From NCBI RefSeq assembly GCF_001877035.1, contig NZ_CP015756.1:921001-985000 (forward strand): DNA of 64,000 bases, given 5' to 3'. This DNA comes from Clostridium estertheticum subsp. estertheticum (GTDB lineage Bacteria; Bacillota; Clostridia; Clostridiales; Clostridiaceae). The notes under the pieces were generated by a model. It ran no database searches and was not told where the DNA came from. It saw only the letters and a program-made list of their open reading frames with translations. Positions 25,531 to 34,774 of the stretch are shown piece after piece (positions within the stretch are counted from its first letter, which is position 1; each line of letters begins with the position of its first letter). Both the position numbers and the translations under genes were made by a program.

Positions 25531-27996
25531 ATGGCTATATTAACAATTTTATATTTTTTATGTGGAATTACATATGTGATTTTGGGTATTATTACATTTT
25601 TAAATGATTCAAAAAATGAATTAAATAAACTATTTTCTGTAATGGCCATAAATTTGGCATTATGGTCGTTTATGTTCTTCTTGATGAATGGTTCAAGGAA
25701 TGCTAAAGCTGCAAGTGATTTTTATTTATATGCTACATTTTTTTGGTCTATTTTTTATTGTTTATTTTTAAATTTTATAATTATTTTAACTAATAAAGGC
25801 GCTTTTTTTAAAAAGAAATTCGCTTATATAATTTTATATTTGCCAGCATTAATATCTATTTATCTTTATGTTTTCCATACAGAAACATCGCAAAACTTTG
25901 TTGAGACAAATTTAGGTTGGGCTTATATATCATCAAAAAATAAGGGATTTATTTGGTCGAATTTTTTCAATATATATTGGTTTTCTTATATAATTTCAGT
26001 TATATTCTTATTATTTAAATGGTGGAGGAATTCAAAAATAGTAAGGGAGATAAAACAGGCAAAACTTATATTGGTAACAACTTTTATTGCAGCTGTTGCA
26101 GGTGGGATTACAGATAGTCTAATTCCAATGATTAGAAGGCCAGTTATGCCGTGTATTGGTATTATATTTATTGTAATACCTGTAATTGGAGTATGGTATT
26201 CTATTAAAAAATACAAATTAATGGACCTTAATCCTGAAAATTTTGCTCTAGAGGTTTTGAAAATAATGAGTGAAGGGTTAATTATTGCAAATCATGAGGG
26301 TATTATAAAAGATATTAATAAAGGGGCGCTTGAATTATTAGGTTATGATAAAAGTATGATAATTAATAAACCTATAAACTATTTATTCACAGATAAGATA
26401 GAATTATCTAAATTAACAAACTGTAGTAGTTTTGAAATTGAAGTTTTACAAAGTAACAATAATAAATTATCAATACTTTTGTCTTCTTCAGTATTAAAGG
26501 ATGAGTGGGGAGATTCACTGGGGATTGTTTGCATTTTTCAGGATATATCTGAAATTAAACATGTTCAGCAAAAACTGAAGAAATCATATGATGAACTTGA
26601 AATTAAGGTGGGGGAGAGAACTAGGGAGTTAAGTAGTTCTAATGAAGAACTCGAGTGTGAAATAAGTTCACGTATAGATATGGAATTTAAAATTAAAAAA
26701 TTAGCATATTATGATTTCTTAACGGGGTTACCAAATAGAACATTATTTATTGATAGATTAAATCAGGAAATTTTTAATGCGGCTCTAAGTAAAAGTTTCC
26801 TAGGGGTATTATTCCTTGATTTAGATTCCTTTAAAAGGATAAATGACACAATGGGACATGCAAAAGGTGATGAGCTTTTAAAAATGGTCTCAAAGAGGTT
26901 AATAAATACAATGTTGGAAAGTGATACAGTTTGTAGAGTTGGAGGAGATGAATTTCTTATTCTGATTCAAAATATAAAAAACAACGAAGAGATTAAAGCT
27001 GTATCAGAAAAAATACTTGCTGATCTTAAAAAACCTTTTATAATAGATAATACTGATTTATATATAACTACTAGTATTGGTGGGTCCATTTATCCAATGG
27101 ATGGTAGTGATGTAGAAACATTAATAAAAAATGCTGATATCGCAATGTATAAGGCAAAAGAAAAAGGTAGGAACAAATTTGAGCTTTGTACTGAAATTAT
27201 TAAGGAAAGTTTAGTTGAAGAGATGAAGTTAACAAAGAGTTTATTTGGGGCAATAGAGAGAAATGAACTAGAACTATTTTATCAACCACAAATTAGTTTA
27301 ATAACAGGTAAAATAATTGGTCTAGAAGCCTTAATAAGGTGGAACAATACAGAACTAGGAATGGTAAATCCAATAGATTTTATCCATATAGCAGAAAAAA
27401 CAGGGTTGATATTGCCAATAGGTGAATGGGTACTTAAAACTGCATGTAAACAAAATAAAGAATGGAAAGATAAGGGTATTTTAAATGTACCTATAGCAGT
27501 TAATATTTCAGTGAATCAATTTCAAAACACAAAAATAATTGAAGATATTATCACAATTTTAAAGGAAACAGGGTTAGACCCAAATGATTTGGAAATAGAA
27601 ATAACAGAAAATATAATAATGAAAGAGACAGAGTACATCATTGAATCTTTAAAGCAATTAAAACAACTTGGGATAAAAATTGCAATAGATGATTTTGGTA
27701 CAGAATATTCTTCTTTAAATTATATTAAACAATTACCAGTTGATAAAATTAAGATAGATATTTCTTTTGTTAGAGGTATAAATATAAACAATAAAGATGA
27801 AGCAATAATTAAGGTTATAATTGCATTAGCTAAAAATTTAGAATTAAAGGTAATTGCTGAAGGGGTAGAGACAAAGGATCAGATTGAATTTTTGAAAAAA
27901 GAAGGGTGCGATGAAATACAAGGGTATTACTATTATAGACCGATCCCGGCAAAAAAAATAGAAGAACTAATGGAAAAAATTAACAAATCCCAGTAA
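25531..27996 (+). CDS. 7TM-PAS-GGDEF-EAL c-di-GMP protein
   Basis: An 821-residue membrane protein. Residues 1-230 form a histidine-kinase-type N-terminal 7TM sensor. A PAS domain (about 238-345), a short coiled coil, a GGDEF domain with intact VGGDEF near 470, and an EAL domain from about 565 follow. The EAL motif is intact (GLEALIRW), as are EIEITENI, IAIDDFGTEYSS and VIAEGVET, so phosphodiesterase activity is expected; cyclase activity is also possible. Start at ATG 25531 after GGGGGAG. Single-gene unit with a strong terminator. Confidence 0.92.
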   Translation: MAILTILYFLCGITYVILGIITFLNDSKNELNKLFSVMAINLALWSFMFFLMNGSRNAKAASDFYLYATFFWSIFYCLFLNFIIILTNKGAFFKKKFAYIILYLPALISIYLYVFHTETSQNFVETNLGWAYISSKNKGFIWSNFFNIYWFSYIISVIFLLFKWWRNSKIVREIKQAKLILVTTFIAAVAGGITDSLIPMIRRPVMPCIGIIFIVIPVIGVWYSIKKYKLMDLNPENFALEVLKIMSEGLIIANHEGIIKDINKGALELLGYDKSMIINKPINYLFTDKIELSKLTNCSSFEIEVLQSNNNKLSILLSSSVLKDEWGDSLGIVCIFQDISEIKHVQQKLKKSYDELEIKVGERTRELSSSNEELECEISSRIDMEFKIKKLAYYDFLTGLPNRTLFIDRLNQEIFNAALSKSFLGVLFLDLDSFKRINDTMGHAKGDELLKMVSKRLINTMLESDTVCRVGGDEFLILIQNIKNNEEIKAVSEKILADLKKPFIIDNTDLYITTSIGGSIYPMDGSDVETLIKNADIAMYKAKEKGRNKFELCTEIIKESLVEEMKLTKSLFGAIERNELELFYQPQISLITGKIIGLEALIRWNNTELGMVNPIDFIHIAEKTGLILPIGEWVLKTACKQNKEWKDKGILNVPIAVNISVNQFQNTKIIEDIITILKETGLDPNDLEIEITENIIMKETEYIIESLKQLKQLGIKIAIDDFGTEYSSLNYIKQLPVDKIKIDISFVRGININNKDEAIIKVIIALAKNLELKVIAEGVETKDQIEFLKKEGCDEIQGYYYYRPIPAKKIEELMEKINKSQ

Positions 27997-28017
27997 TCTT
28001 ATATAGATAAATTTAAG

Positions 28018-28051
28018 AAAAGGTATAGCAGAACTTTGCTATACCTTTTGT
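28018..28051 (+). terminator. terminator after the GGDEF-EAL gene
   Basis: A 13-bp perfect stem (28018-28030 with 28037-28049) with AAAA/TTTT ends. Confidence 0.88.
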
Positions 28052-28084
28052 AATATAATTTGTTTTGTAGAAAAGAATTTATAT

Positions 28085-30394
28085 CTATGATAGTTTAACT
28101 TCTAATAAGCCATTTCCATTTAAATAATAATCATTTTCATGGACTGATAAGTTTATGGGTATTTCATTCTCGTTTTGTATTTGAAGGGTTTCTTTAGTAA
28201 ATTTAATATTTAAAAGTGCACCTCTAAACATTATTTTGAAGGAACATGAGCACCAATGATCCGGTATGAATGGGTTTAAAATTAACTTATTATTAATAAC
28301 TCGAAGCCCTCCAAAACCATGCACTACTGCCATCCAAGTTCCAGCCATGCTAGTTGTATGACAGCCATCTTTTGTGTCATTATTATAATTATCAAGGTCA
28401 AGTCTAGATGCCCTTAAATACATATCATAAGCTTTTTCATGATTTCCAATTTTAGCAGCGAGTATTGTATGAATACAAGGAGACAAGGACGACTCATGTA
28501 CAGTTCTTGGTTCATAGAAATCAAAATTTCTTTTAATTGTAGCCATGTCATATTCCTGCTCAAATAAATAAATACCTTGAAGTACATCAGCTTGTTTTAT
28601 AAAGCATGAGCGAAGTATTCTATCCCATGACCAGTTTTGATTTATTGGAATATTTTTTTTATCTAGATCTTTGACTAATATTTGCTCTTTATCCATGTAA
28701 CCATCTTGTTGAAGGAAAATTCCAAGTTCTTCATCAAGAGGATAGTACATGTTCTTAATTATGTTTTTCCAATTAATTATCTCATCATCCTTAAAATTAA
28801 CCTTTGATTTTAGTTCATCTAATGTTTTACCTTGATGTTCATTTAAAGAATTTATAACATTAAGGGTATACTGCATCGTCCAACAGGCAATTTTATTAGT
28901 ATACCAATTATTATTTACATTATTTTCATATTCATTAGGTCCAGTAACACCTAAAATTACATATTTATTTTTTTTGCTTGAAAAAGTTGCCCTTTGAGCC
29001 CAGAACCTTGATATAGCTATAAGCACCTCAAGACCAAATTCATAAAGGTAAGACTTGTCACCAGTGTAGTTTACGTAATTATATATAGCATAAGCTATGG
29101 CTCCATTTCTATGGATTTCTTCAAAAGTTATTTCCCACTCGTTATGGCATTCTTCTCCATTCATTGTAACCATTGGATATAAAGCTGCTCCATCTTTAAA
29201 ACCTAATTTCTTTGCATTTTCTATGGCTTTGCCTAATTGGTTATATCTATATAATAAAAGATTCTTTGATACTTTTTCCTTTGCTGTACTTAAATAGAAG
29301 GGGATGCAGTAAGCTTCAGTATCCCAGTAGGTGCCACCACCATATTTCTCACCAGTGAAACCTTTTGGCCCTATGTTTAGTCTATAATCTTCTCCTGTAT
29401 AGGTTTGATTTAATTGAAATATATTAAATCGGATGCCTTGCTGAGCAGATACATCACCTTTTATAACTATATCACTTTCTCTCCATTTTTCACTCCAAGA
29501 CTTAGATTGTTCCTCTAAAAGCATCTCAAATCCATCTTTTTTAGCAATGCTTGCAAGTTCTCTAGTTATTTTAATTAATTCTTGTAATTTATAATACCTT
29601 GATGAGCTATTTGCAACATATTTATAAATTACAAGTTCATCATTTTTATAACAATCGACTGAGACAGTATTCGAAACATATTTTTCGCTTTCATTAAGTG
29701 TTACAATTGGTTTAATTATTTCACCATTTTTAGTTAGCTGGAAAGTCATGCTTGTACATACGTGGAAATCTAATTTCTTAGTTTTTAACATCACATATGC
29801 TTCATATGGTTTAGCTCCTTTTGAAGTCTCATCCCAAAATGTTTCATCATAGTTGGAATCACAGTTCACAACGTTTCCATCAAGGTAAGGTGAAACTTCT
29901 AATTTGCCGCTGAAATTTAATAACCTAATAGAATACTTTATAACACCTATCTCACTGCGGGTCATGCTTATAAATCTTTTAGCGTTTACTTCAATCTCAT
30001 TTCCATTTTCTAGTGTAGCCACAAAACTTCTTTTCAGGTATCCTTCTTTCATATTCAAAACTCTTTTAAATTCACGAACACTGCACTTAGCAAGGTCTAA
30101 AGTAATGTCATTAACTTTAATGTTTATTCCGATCCAATTTGTTGAGTTTAAAACCTTAGCAAAATATTCTGGGTATCCATTTTTCCACCAACCAACTCTT
30201 GTTTTATCAGGATAGTAAACTCCAGCTATATAGTTTCCGCTAAGAGAATTACCGCTATATGCTTCTTCAAAATTTGCTCGTTGTCCCATAAAACCATTAC
30301 CTAAGCTGAAAATACTCTCAGATATTTCGTTATTACAAGCATTAAAACCCTTTTCAATAATGTTCCATTCGTCAAGTTCATAATAATGTTTCAT
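28085..30394 (-). CDS. GH65 disaccharide phosphorylase, maltose phosphorylase type
   Basis: Inverting phosphorylase of family GH65 that splits an alpha-glucosyl disaccharide with phosphate to beta-glucose-1-phosphate and glucose. The catalytic acid is E488 in GVTGPNEYENN, equivalent to E487 of the L. brevis maltose phosphorylase. The segments GYSG-like SLSGNYIAGVYYPDKTRVGWWKNG and NGEECHNEWEITFEEIHRNG are those of maltose-type enzymes. Length 769 aa, no signal peptide, cytoplasmic. It follows pgmB by 26 bases in one operon. Maltose is the best guess given malEFG nearby; nigerose or kojibiose phosphorylase cannot be excluded from sequence. Confidence 0.9.
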   Translation of the reverse strand: MKHYYELDEWNIIEKGFNACNNEISESIFSLGNGFMGQRANFEEAYSGNSLSGNYIAGVYYPDKTRVGWWKNGYPEYFAKVLNSTNWIGINIKVNDITLDLAKCSVREFKRVLNMKEGYLKRSFVATLENGNEIEVNAKRFISMTRSEIGVIKYSIRLLNFSGKLEVSPYLDGNVVNCDSNYDETFWDETSKGAKPYEAYVMLKTKKLDFHVCTSMTFQLTKNGEIIKPIVTLNESEKYVSNTVSVDCYKNDELVIYKYVANSSSRYYKLQELIKITRELASIAKKDGFEMLLEEQSKSWSEKWRESDIVIKGDVSAQQGIRFNIFQLNQTYTGEDYRLNIGPKGFTGEKYGGGTYWDTEAYCIPFYLSTAKEKVSKNLLLYRYNQLGKAIENAKKLGFKDGAALYPMVTMNGEECHNEWEITFEEIHRNGAIAYAIYNYVNYTGDKSYLYEFGLEVLIAISRFWAQRATFSSKKNKYVILGVTGPNEYENNVNNNWYTNKIACWTMQYTLNVINSLNEHQGKTLDELKSKVNFKDDEIINWKNIIKNMYYPLDEELGIFLQQDGYMDKEQILVKDLDKKNIPINQNWSWDRILRSCFIKQADVLQGIYLFEQEYDMATIKRNFDFYEPRTVHESSLSPCIHTILAAKIGNHEKAYDMYLRASRLDLDNYNNDTKDGCHTTSMAGTWMAVVHGFGGLRVINNKLILNPFIPDHWCSCSFKIMFRGALLNIKFTKETLQIQNENEIPINLSVHENDYYLNGNGLLEVKLS

Positions 30395-30420
30395 TAAAAG
30401 CCTCCTTGCTAGTCTCGTAG

Positions 30421-31077
30421 TTAATCAATTAATAGTTCCAATTTATCAAAAGTCATATCAGAAAATCCCGAAAGGACTAAATTAGCTTTTTTTAGTATAT
30501 TTTTAGAACCTATACCGATGCAGTACATTCCAGCATTAATTGCAGCATCGATTCCAGACTGGGCATCCTCAAATACAATACACTGACAAGGTGGTGTGTT
30601 TAGTGCAAAAGCACCTTTTAAGAAAACTTCAGGATTTGGTTTTGTGCTAGAAACTTTTGTTCCATCAATAATAGCATCAAAATAATCCGTTAATTTTAAG
30701 TTTTTAAGGATAAGCATAGAATTCCTACTTGCAGAACCTAAGGCAATTTTTAATCCATTTATTTTAATGCTTTCTAAAAAGTCTATAACTCCAGGTAAAA
30801 TATCAGCGGGGGTTAGTTTAGAGATATATTCTACATACCAGATATTCTTTTTAGCTGCTAGTTTAATTTTTGCATCATTATCTAATGTAAGGCCACCTAT
30901 ATCCAGTATTATGTCTAGGGAATTCATTCTACTTACGCCTTTTAGTCTCTCGTTGTCTTCTATAGAAAATTCAATGTTTAATTCTTTTGCTAGCCTTTTC
31001 CATGCTAAATAATGATATTTAGCAGTAGCAACTAATACGCCATCTAAATCAAATATAATTGCTTTAATGTTTCGCAT
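30421..31077 (-). CDS. pgmB: beta-phosphoglucomutase
   Basis: HAD-superfamily enzyme converting beta-glucose-1-phosphate from the GH65 phosphorylase into glucose-6-phosphate. It shows the nucleophile motif FDLDGVLVATAKYHYLAWK, the conserved substrate-binding LKGVSRM, the serine motif LGSASRN and the metal site VFEDAQSGIDAAINAGM. I start it at the ATG at 31077 after AAAGGAGAC (218 aa); the frame is open further upstream but into its own promoter. First gene of the pgmB-phosphorylase operon. Confidence 0.94.
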   Translation of the reverse strand: MRNIKAIIFDLDGVLVATAKYHYLAWKRLAKELNIEFSIEDNERLKGVSRMNSLDIILDIGGLTLDNDAKIKLAAKKNIWYVEYISKLTPADILPGVIDFLESIKINGLKIALGSASRNSMLILKNLKLTDYFDAIIDGTKVSSTKPNPEVFLKGAFALNTPPCQCIVFEDAQSGIDAAINAGMYCIGIGSKNILKKANLVLSGFSDMTFDKLELLID

Positions 31078-31132
31078 ATAAGTCTCCTTTATTTTTATTT
31101 TACTGACATCTATGTTTATATAATAATATAAA

Positions 31133-31161
31133 ATTATAGATTTGTGAATGCGTTTGCACAA
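31133..31161 (-). promoter_or_regulatory. promoter of pgmB with embedded LacI-type operator
   Basis: On the minus strand TTGTGC (31161-31156), 17-base spacer, TATAAT (31138-31133). The spacer holds GCAAACGCATTC (31157-31146), one of four copies of a GCAAACGNNTGC-like motif in this locus. Confidence 0.7.
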
Positions 31162-31265
31162 AATAATTTTATTTATTTTTTATTAACGTCATTATCGCTG
31201 TAATATATATATAATATTATTTTGCTTAGCTACTTTGGAATGTGGTAATATTTGCATGAGTTACC

Positions 31266-31294
31266 TTGATTAATATCAAAATTAATAATATAAT
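31266..31294 (+). promoter_or_regulatory. promoter of the lacI-type gene
   Basis: TTGATT at 31266-31271, 17-base spacer, TATAAT at 31289-31294. It shows that the upstream part of the open frame is not coding. Confidence 0.65.
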
Positions 31295-31334
31295 GAGCGT
31301 AGAATATTTTTACAAATTGGGAAGTGAGGTTTTC

Positions 31335-32354
31335 ATGTCAGTAACTATAAAAGATGTAGCGAAACTTGCAAATGTATCACCATCAACAGTTTCGAGAGTA
31401 CTTGCGGATAATCCTAGAATTAGCGATGAAACAAAACAAAGAGTATATAAAGCGATGAAGGAAATGGATTACCATCCTAACGCAATAGCTAGGAGCCTAG
31501 TTAGTAAAACAACAAAGACTATAGGACTTATATTACCTAACACTGATGAAGATTTATTTGTTAATCCCTTTTTTATTCAGATTATGAGAGGTATAAGTCA
31601 TTATGCTCAGAAAAAAGGATATTATATCATGTATACATATAGTAATAACGAAGACCAAGAAGTAGAACACATAACAAGTTTGATAAATAGTAGAAGAGTT
31701 GACGGAGTTATTCTTGCTGTAGCTCGAAAGGATGACAAATGCATTGCTTATTTGAAAGAAGCAGATTATCCTTTTGTAGTAATAGGTAAACCAGAAAATG
31801 CTGATGGGGTTTTATGGGTTGATAATGATAATTTTCATGCTATGTACAGTGTTGTCAATTATCTTATACAAAAGGGTGAGAGAAAGATTGCATTTATAGG
31901 AGGTTCACCTACACTCAATGTAACTATAAATAGATTAGAAGGTTACACAAGAGCTATGGAGAATATCGGAGAAAAACTTGATGAAAATATGGTTCAAGTA
32001 GCTGAGTTCACAGAAAACAGTGGGTATGATGCTATGAAAAGAATCTTATGTAAAGGGAGACCTACAGCTGTTGTTACCACTGATGATTTAATAGCTTTTG
32101 GTGCATCAAAAGCCATAAGTGAAGTGCCGGGCCAACATATTTCAATTATTGGTTTTAATAATACACCAATTGCAGCCTTTCGAAACCCAACATTATCTTC
32201 AGTTGATATCAATTCCGAAAAATTAGGTTATTACGCAGTTAAGCTATTAATAAACAAATTAGAAAATGAGAAGCAAGATATCAATAATTATATTATTGAT
32301 ACAAAATTAGTAGAAAGAGATTCAACAAAAAAATTCATAGGAGGCGAAAATTAA
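31335..32354 (+). CDS. LacI family repressor of the maltose locus
   Basis: A 339-residue LacI/GalR regulator. The N-terminal helix-turn-helix reads TIKDVAKLANVSPSTVSRVL, followed by the hinge HPNAIARSLVSKTTKTIGLI and a periplasmic-binding-like effector domain. The ATG at 31335 follows GTGAGG and lies downstream of a good promoter, so it is preferred to the longer frame. It lies between pgmB (divergent) and malEFG, and its likely operators occur before both. The stop overlaps the start of the FIST gene by one base, so the repressor is translationally coupled to it. Likely inducer: maltose or a related sugar (inferred). Confidence 0.9.
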   Translation: MSVTIKDVAKLANVSPSTVSRVLADNPRISDETKQRVYKAMKEMDYHPNAIARSLVSKTTKTIGLILPNTDEDLFVNPFFIQIMRGISHYAQKKGYYIMYTYSNNEDQEVEHITSLINSRRVDGVILAVARKDDKCIAYLKEADYPFVVIGKPENADGVLWVDNDNFHAMYSVVNYLIQKGERKIAFIGGSPTLNVTINRLEGYTRAMENIGEKLDENMVQVAEFTENSGYDAMKRILCKGRPTAVVTTDDLIAFGASKAISEVPGQHISIIGFNNTPIAAFRNPTLSSVDINSEKLGYYAVKLLINKLENEKQDINNYIIDTKLVERDSTKKFIGGEN

Positions 32355-33385
32355 TGAACTCTTTTTTATTCTCTACCCCTACAGAAACTCTTGATTATAT
32401 AGGGTGTCATTCTGATCTTTCATTTATTATTTTTGCAGGTATTCCATTAATTAAAAGCTTATCTACAACTGTGGGAGAAAACGTTATTCTTTGCTCAACT
32501 TCGGGTGAGTTTTCCCCTAAAGGATATAAAGACAATGTAATTACGGGTTTTTCATATGATTCAGAGATTACTGAAATTGTTGAAATAATGTATCCACCGG
32601 CCAAAAGCCTTAATAAGTTAAAAAAATCATATGAAAAAGTAAAAAATAATCCTAATGCTTTTACTCTATTGTTATGTGATGGTCTAGCTGCTATGGAAGA
32701 AAGTATAATTACTACTTTTTATTTTGCAGACCCTAATTTTAAAATTATTGGAGGGAGTGCTGGCGATAATCTTAAATTTGAAAAAACTCTGATTTATATT
32801 GGTAAAAAAGAAGTACATAGTGTTGCTGTTTTCTTTGATATGAAAAAACGTACACAGCTAATTAAAGAAAATATTTATATCCCTTCAGGAAAAAAATTAT
32901 TGGTTACTGATGCAGACCCTATTAAACGTACTGTAAAAACTTTTAATAATAATTTAGCGACTGTAGAATATGCCAAAATGTTAGGAATTAAGGAAGTTGA
33001 TTTACCTAATCATTTTAAGAACAATCCATTAGGGAAGGTTTCTAAAGATAAAGTTTATATAGCTTCACCTATGAAGGTTAATCCAGATAAGTCAATCGTA
33101 TTTTATTGCCAAATACTTCCTAATACCTTCGTTGAAGTTTTACAGCCTGCTAATTATAATTCAGTTATGAAGGAAACAGTGAAATCTGCTGTGTTTAAAC
33201 CTAGTTTTGTTTTATCAATAAATTGTATTCTTCGTTCTTTAATGTTTTTAGATAAAAATTTATGGGGAAATGTAAGTTCGAACCTCTTATCTTTATGTGA
33301 AAATCAAACAGGATTTGTTAGTTATGGTGAACAATTCTACCAAAATCACTTTAATCAAACTATGGTACTTTTACTAGTAGAATAA
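32354..33385 (+). CDS. FIST domain signal-sensing protein
   Basis: A 343-residue soluble protein with FIST N (about 1-200, including [12 protein letters not shown] and [10 protein letters not shown]) and FIST C (about 210-340) domains. FIST proteins are thought to bind small ligands such as amino acids and pass the signal to kinases, cyclases or chemotaxis proteins. It starts within the lacI stop codon (TAATG) and is followed 16 bases later by an MCP-like gene, so this looks like a sensor-transducer pair placed in a sugar-regulator operon. The ligand is unknown. Confidence 0.85.
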   Translation: MNSFLFSTPTETLDYIGCHSDLSFIIFAGIPLIKSLSTTVGENVILCSTSGEFSPKGYKDNVITGFSYDSEITEIVEIMYPPAKSLNKLKKSYEKVKNNPNAFTLLLCDGLAAMEESIITTFYFADPNFKIIGGSAGDNLKFEKTLIYIGKKEVHSVAVFFDMKKRTQLIKENIYIPSGKKLLVTDADPIKRTVKTFNNNLATVEYAKMLGIKEVDLPNHFKNNPLGKVSKDKVYIASPMKVNPDKSIVFYCQILPNTFVEVLQPANYNSVMKETVKSAVFKPSFVLSINCILRSLMFLDKNLWGNVSSNLLSLCENQTGFVSYGEQFYQNHFNQTMVLLLVE

Positions 33386-33401
33386 TAGGAGGCATAATAA
33401 C

Positions 33402-34391
33402 ATGGTATTAAAATTTAAAAATAAAAATGGGAGCACAAATAAACAAGTTCAACCATGTCCTTTAATAAATGAATCTAATTCTAAATCATCAAAGTTCGAA
33501 AATTTAGAAGAAATTTTTGAACTAGCGGACCAAACTAATATACAAATTCATAATTTACTCAAAGAAGAAGGCACAATTACTTTCGGTTTTTCTGATCTTC
33601 TAAATGGTACTGGACGTACAACAAACCAAATTGAAGAAGTAGAAGATTATTTAAAATTATTATCCAAAAATGCATATGATACCCAAAGTCAAGTATCTAC
33701 AGTTTTTAGTAGTTTAAGCCATTCCTCGGAGGAGGTTAGTTCCGCTAAGTCTGGAATTAACAATTTAGCAAAGGAAATGAATAATGTATCTACAGTATTT
33801 GAAAGTTTATTAAACCTTTTTAGCCAAATGCAAAGCCAATATACTAATATTAACAATTTTGCAACAATTATTACGAGTATTGCCAGTCAAACCAATCTTC
33901 TTTCATTGAATGCTGCAATTGAAGCTGCTCGAGCAGGGGAAGCTGGGCGGGGTTTTTCTGTTGTAGCAAATGAGATTAAAAAATTATCCCAGTCCACTAA
34001 AAATAGTGCAACAGATATAATGGATGCATTAAAAAACATGGATGTTATTATGGGCTCATTAAACAACAAATCTGTTGAGGGCAAAACAGTTATGACAAAT
34101 ACACTCCAGAATATTGATAAGTCTATTAGTCTTTTGGATAATATTGTAATAGCTGAAGATGGTGTTCATGGACGTATGCAAGAAGTTGAAGAATCACAAA
34201 ATTTAAACATTCAAAAAATAGAGCAAATAAGTAAAAATTTGACTAATGTTAGCGAGCGTTCTAAAACTGAAGGAGAATATCTTGAAAAACTTATCTCATC
34301 AGTTCAAATAAAGTCAGATTACTATCTTCTAATTTTGAATCACTTAAATCAAATCAGTATTTTTAGTGAGCAAAATGAAAGTAACCATTAA
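33402..34391 (+). CDS. soluble methyl-accepting chemotaxis-like protein
   Basis: A 329-residue cytoplasmic transducer without membrane helices. A short N-terminal segment is followed by the coiled-coil signalling domain with the hairpin-tip sequence [27 protein letters not shown] (near 165-195), which contacts CheA/CheW. There is no ligand domain, so input probably comes from the FIST protein encoded just upstream. Start after GGAGG; terminator follows. Confidence 0.88.
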   Translation: MVLKFKNKNGSTNKQVQPCPLINESNSKSSKFENLEEIFELADQTNIQIHNLLKEEGTITFGFSDLLNGTGRTTNQIEEVEDYLKLLSKNAYDTQSQVSTVFSSLSHSSEEVSSAKSGINNLAKEMNNVSTVFESLLNLFSQMQSQYTNINNFATIITSIASQTNLLSLNAAIEAARAGEAGRGFSVVANEIKKLSQSTKNSATDIMDALKNMDVIMGSLNNKSVEGKTVMTNTLQNIDKSISLLDNIVIAEDGVHGRMQEVEESQNLNIQKIEQISKNLTNVSERSKTEGEYLEKLISSVQIKSDYYLLILNHLNQISIFSEQNESNH

Positions 34392-34461
34392 ATCTCCTTA
34401 TAAAATGTCGTTAAGTAGATATTATACATATAAATAATTAATCAAATTGGACAAAAATATA

Positions 34462-34512
34462 ATACATACTTGTATAATATTCATTATTATATAAGTATGT
34501 ATATATTTTTTA
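34462..34512 (+). terminator. terminator after the lacI-FIST-MCP operon
   Basis: An 18-bp stem (34462-34479 with 34485-34502, one mismatch) followed by a T-rich run. The 383-base gap 34392-34774 otherwise holds only the malE promoter and three operator-like motifs. Confidence 0.8.
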
Positions 34513-34521
34513 TCATTTTAT

Positions 34522-34533
34522 GCATTCGTTTGC
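34522..34533 (-). promoter_or_regulatory. LacI-type operator motif
   Basis: GCAAACGAATGC on the minus strand, about 90 bases upstream of the malE promoter; could support looping to the promoter-proximal copies. Confidence 0.5.
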
Positions 34534-34617
34534 GCGAGAAAATAGGAAGCAATAATAATTCTGTTGAGCATGGTAAATTAGAACTTTAAAATAAAATAAT
34601 TATTTTGAAAATTCGGT

Positions 34618-34646
34618 TTGACATATAAAGCAATTAATAGTAAAAT
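34618..34646 (+). promoter_or_regulatory. promoter of malEFG
   Basis: TTGACA at 34618-34623, 17-base spacer, TAAAAT at 34641-34646. Predicted transcription start near 34653, immediately before an operator copy. Confidence 0.78.
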
Positions 34647-34654
34647 AAATCTAG

Positions 34655-34688
34655 GCAAACGGTTGCATAAATAATTACAAACGGTTTC
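34655..34688. promoter_or_regulatory. tandem LacI-type operators at the malE start site
   Basis: GCAAACGGTTGC (34655-34666) and ACAAACGGTTTC (34677-34688), 22 bases apart (about two helical turns), just downstream of the predicted transcription start. Good position for repression. Confidence 0.65.
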
Positions 34689-34774
34689 AAACTCTTTATA
34701 AATTATAATTCATTTATAAAGTATCTAAGTAATTCCTGAATTTTTATTTTCACAAATTTTAGGGGGGTAAAGAA

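Noticed and set aside
28085-30394. Trehalose phosphorylase as the identity of the GH65 enzyme
   Set aside because: The substrate-loop segment (NGEECHNEWEITFEEIHRNG) looks like maltose-type enzymes, and the neighbouring importer and LacI regulator favour maltose; other maltose-like disaccharides remain possible.
31266-31334. Longer N-terminus of the LacI-type protein
   Set aside because: A clear promoter lies in this stretch and the typical LacI start (SVTIKDVAKLANVS) begins at the ATG at 31335 with its own ribosome binding site.
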